Origin: Acidobacteriota bacterium
GTDB lineage: Bacteria > Acidobacteriota > Terriglobia > UBA7540
Assembly: GCA_003165615.1 (NCBI GenBank)
Contig: PLWR01000398.1
Location: 1-6,069, forward strand
Direction: 5' to 3'
Length of the DNA stretch: 6,069 nucleotides
In this document: piece after piece, positions 5,714 to 6,069 of the stretch
How the letters are laid out: every line of letters starts with the position of its first letter
Position numbering within the stretch: position 1 is the first letter of the stretch
Notes under the pieces: model-generated
The model's database searches: none
What the model was told of the DNA's origin: nothing
The model's input: the letters and a program-made list of their open reading frames with translations, nothing else
Translations under genes and position numbers: made by a program

Positions 5714-6069
5714 TTGGACACCAACCAGACACCGGCTAGAAAGGCTGCGTCTGACCCACAGCTCATTGCGCGCGCACAGCGCGGTGATGAAGAGGCATTC
5801 GCGGCACTGTTTGAAGCTCACAAGCGGCGGGTTTATTCACTATGCCTGCGCATGACGAGCAACACGGCGGAAGCGGAAGATTTAACACAGGAGGCCTTCC
5901 TCCAGCTCTATCGCAAGATTTCCACTTTCCGCGGTGAGTCCGCCTTCTCGACGTGGCTTCACCGACTGGCGGTGAATGTGGTCCTGATGCACTTGCGCAA
6001 GAAGGGACTGCAACAGATCTCGCTGGATGAGGTGGACACTTCTCAAGACGAGCCGGTCAAACGCGATTA
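5714..6069 (+). CDS. ECF-type RNA polymerase sigma factor, N-terminal part (3' end outside window)
   Basis: The frame gives 118 codons from TTG 5714 and runs off the window. After a 16-residue polar N-terminus, residues 17-97 are sigma region 2: [20 protein letters not shown] (2.1), [16 protein letters not shown] (2.2), then [20 protein letters not shown] and HLRKK (2.3/2.4, -10 recognition and melting). The linker to region 4 begins at about residue 98; region 4 lies outside. It directs RNA polymerase to a regulon that cannot be read here. ECF genes are often followed by an anti-sigma gene, which would lie beyond the window. TTG is the only plausible start: an in-frame TGA lies at 5705-5707, and the first in-frame ATG is inside region 2.1. 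The Shine-Dalgarno is weak (GTGAG, 5 nt away). It lies 123 nt after the propeller gene on the same strand and could belong to its operon or have its own promoter. Confidence 0.9.
   Translation, partial: MDTNQTPARKAASDPQLIARAQRGDEEAFAALFEAHKRRVYSLCLRMTSNTAEAEDLTQEAFLQLYRKISTFRGESAFSTWLHRLAVNVVLMHLRKKGLQQISLDEVDTSQDEPVKRD

Overview
The window looks like chromosomal DNA of a free-living, moderately GC-rich bacterium. Its gene content best fits Acidobacteriota: an ABHD18-like alpha/beta hydrolase, a non-sporulation S55 (SpoIVB-type) peptidase, a large exported beta-propeller protein and an ECF sigma factor. This assignment comes from recalled family resemblance, not from a search. There are no tRNA or rRNA genes, insertion sequences, CRISPR arrays or phage genes. 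The longest gene-free stretches are 147 bp (1294-1440) and 123 bp (5591-5713).

Left part (1-1293, minus strand): two genes are transcribed leftwards. The first is a membrane-anchored metallo-beta-lactamase-fold hydrolase (580-1293) with a full set of metal ligands and a consensus Shine-Dalgarno. 68 nt further on lies the N-terminal part of an alpha/beta hydrolase (508 down to 1, cut by the window edge). They probably form one transcription unit.

Centre (1294-5590, plus strand): a compact divergent intergenic region carries a good sigma-70-like promoter for two co-directional genes 40 nt apart. The first (1441-3291) encodes an exported S55-family peptidase. Its serine block (GMSGSP) lies N-terminal to its histidine block (CGH), the reverse of the order in SpoIVB. 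The second (3332-5590) encodes an exported protein with a probable seven-bladed beta-propeller. Five of its blades repeat at exactly 41 residues, and a 69-residue low-complexity insertion interrupts one blade. C-terminal beta-sandwich domains follow. Both products carry export signals, so they probably act outside the cytoplasm, and their spacing suggests a shared task such as processing or display of surface proteins. That role is inference.

Right part (5591-6069, plus strand): a 123-nt gap holding a strong 12-bp hairpin precedes a TTG-started ECF sigma factor, cut by the window end after region 2. There is no clear intrinsic terminator between the propeller gene and the sigma gene.

The best lead is the apparent circular permutation of the S55 peptidase in an organism with no sign of sporulation genes here, paired with the propeller protein. 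The leader hairpin in front of the sigma gene is the best RNA lead.
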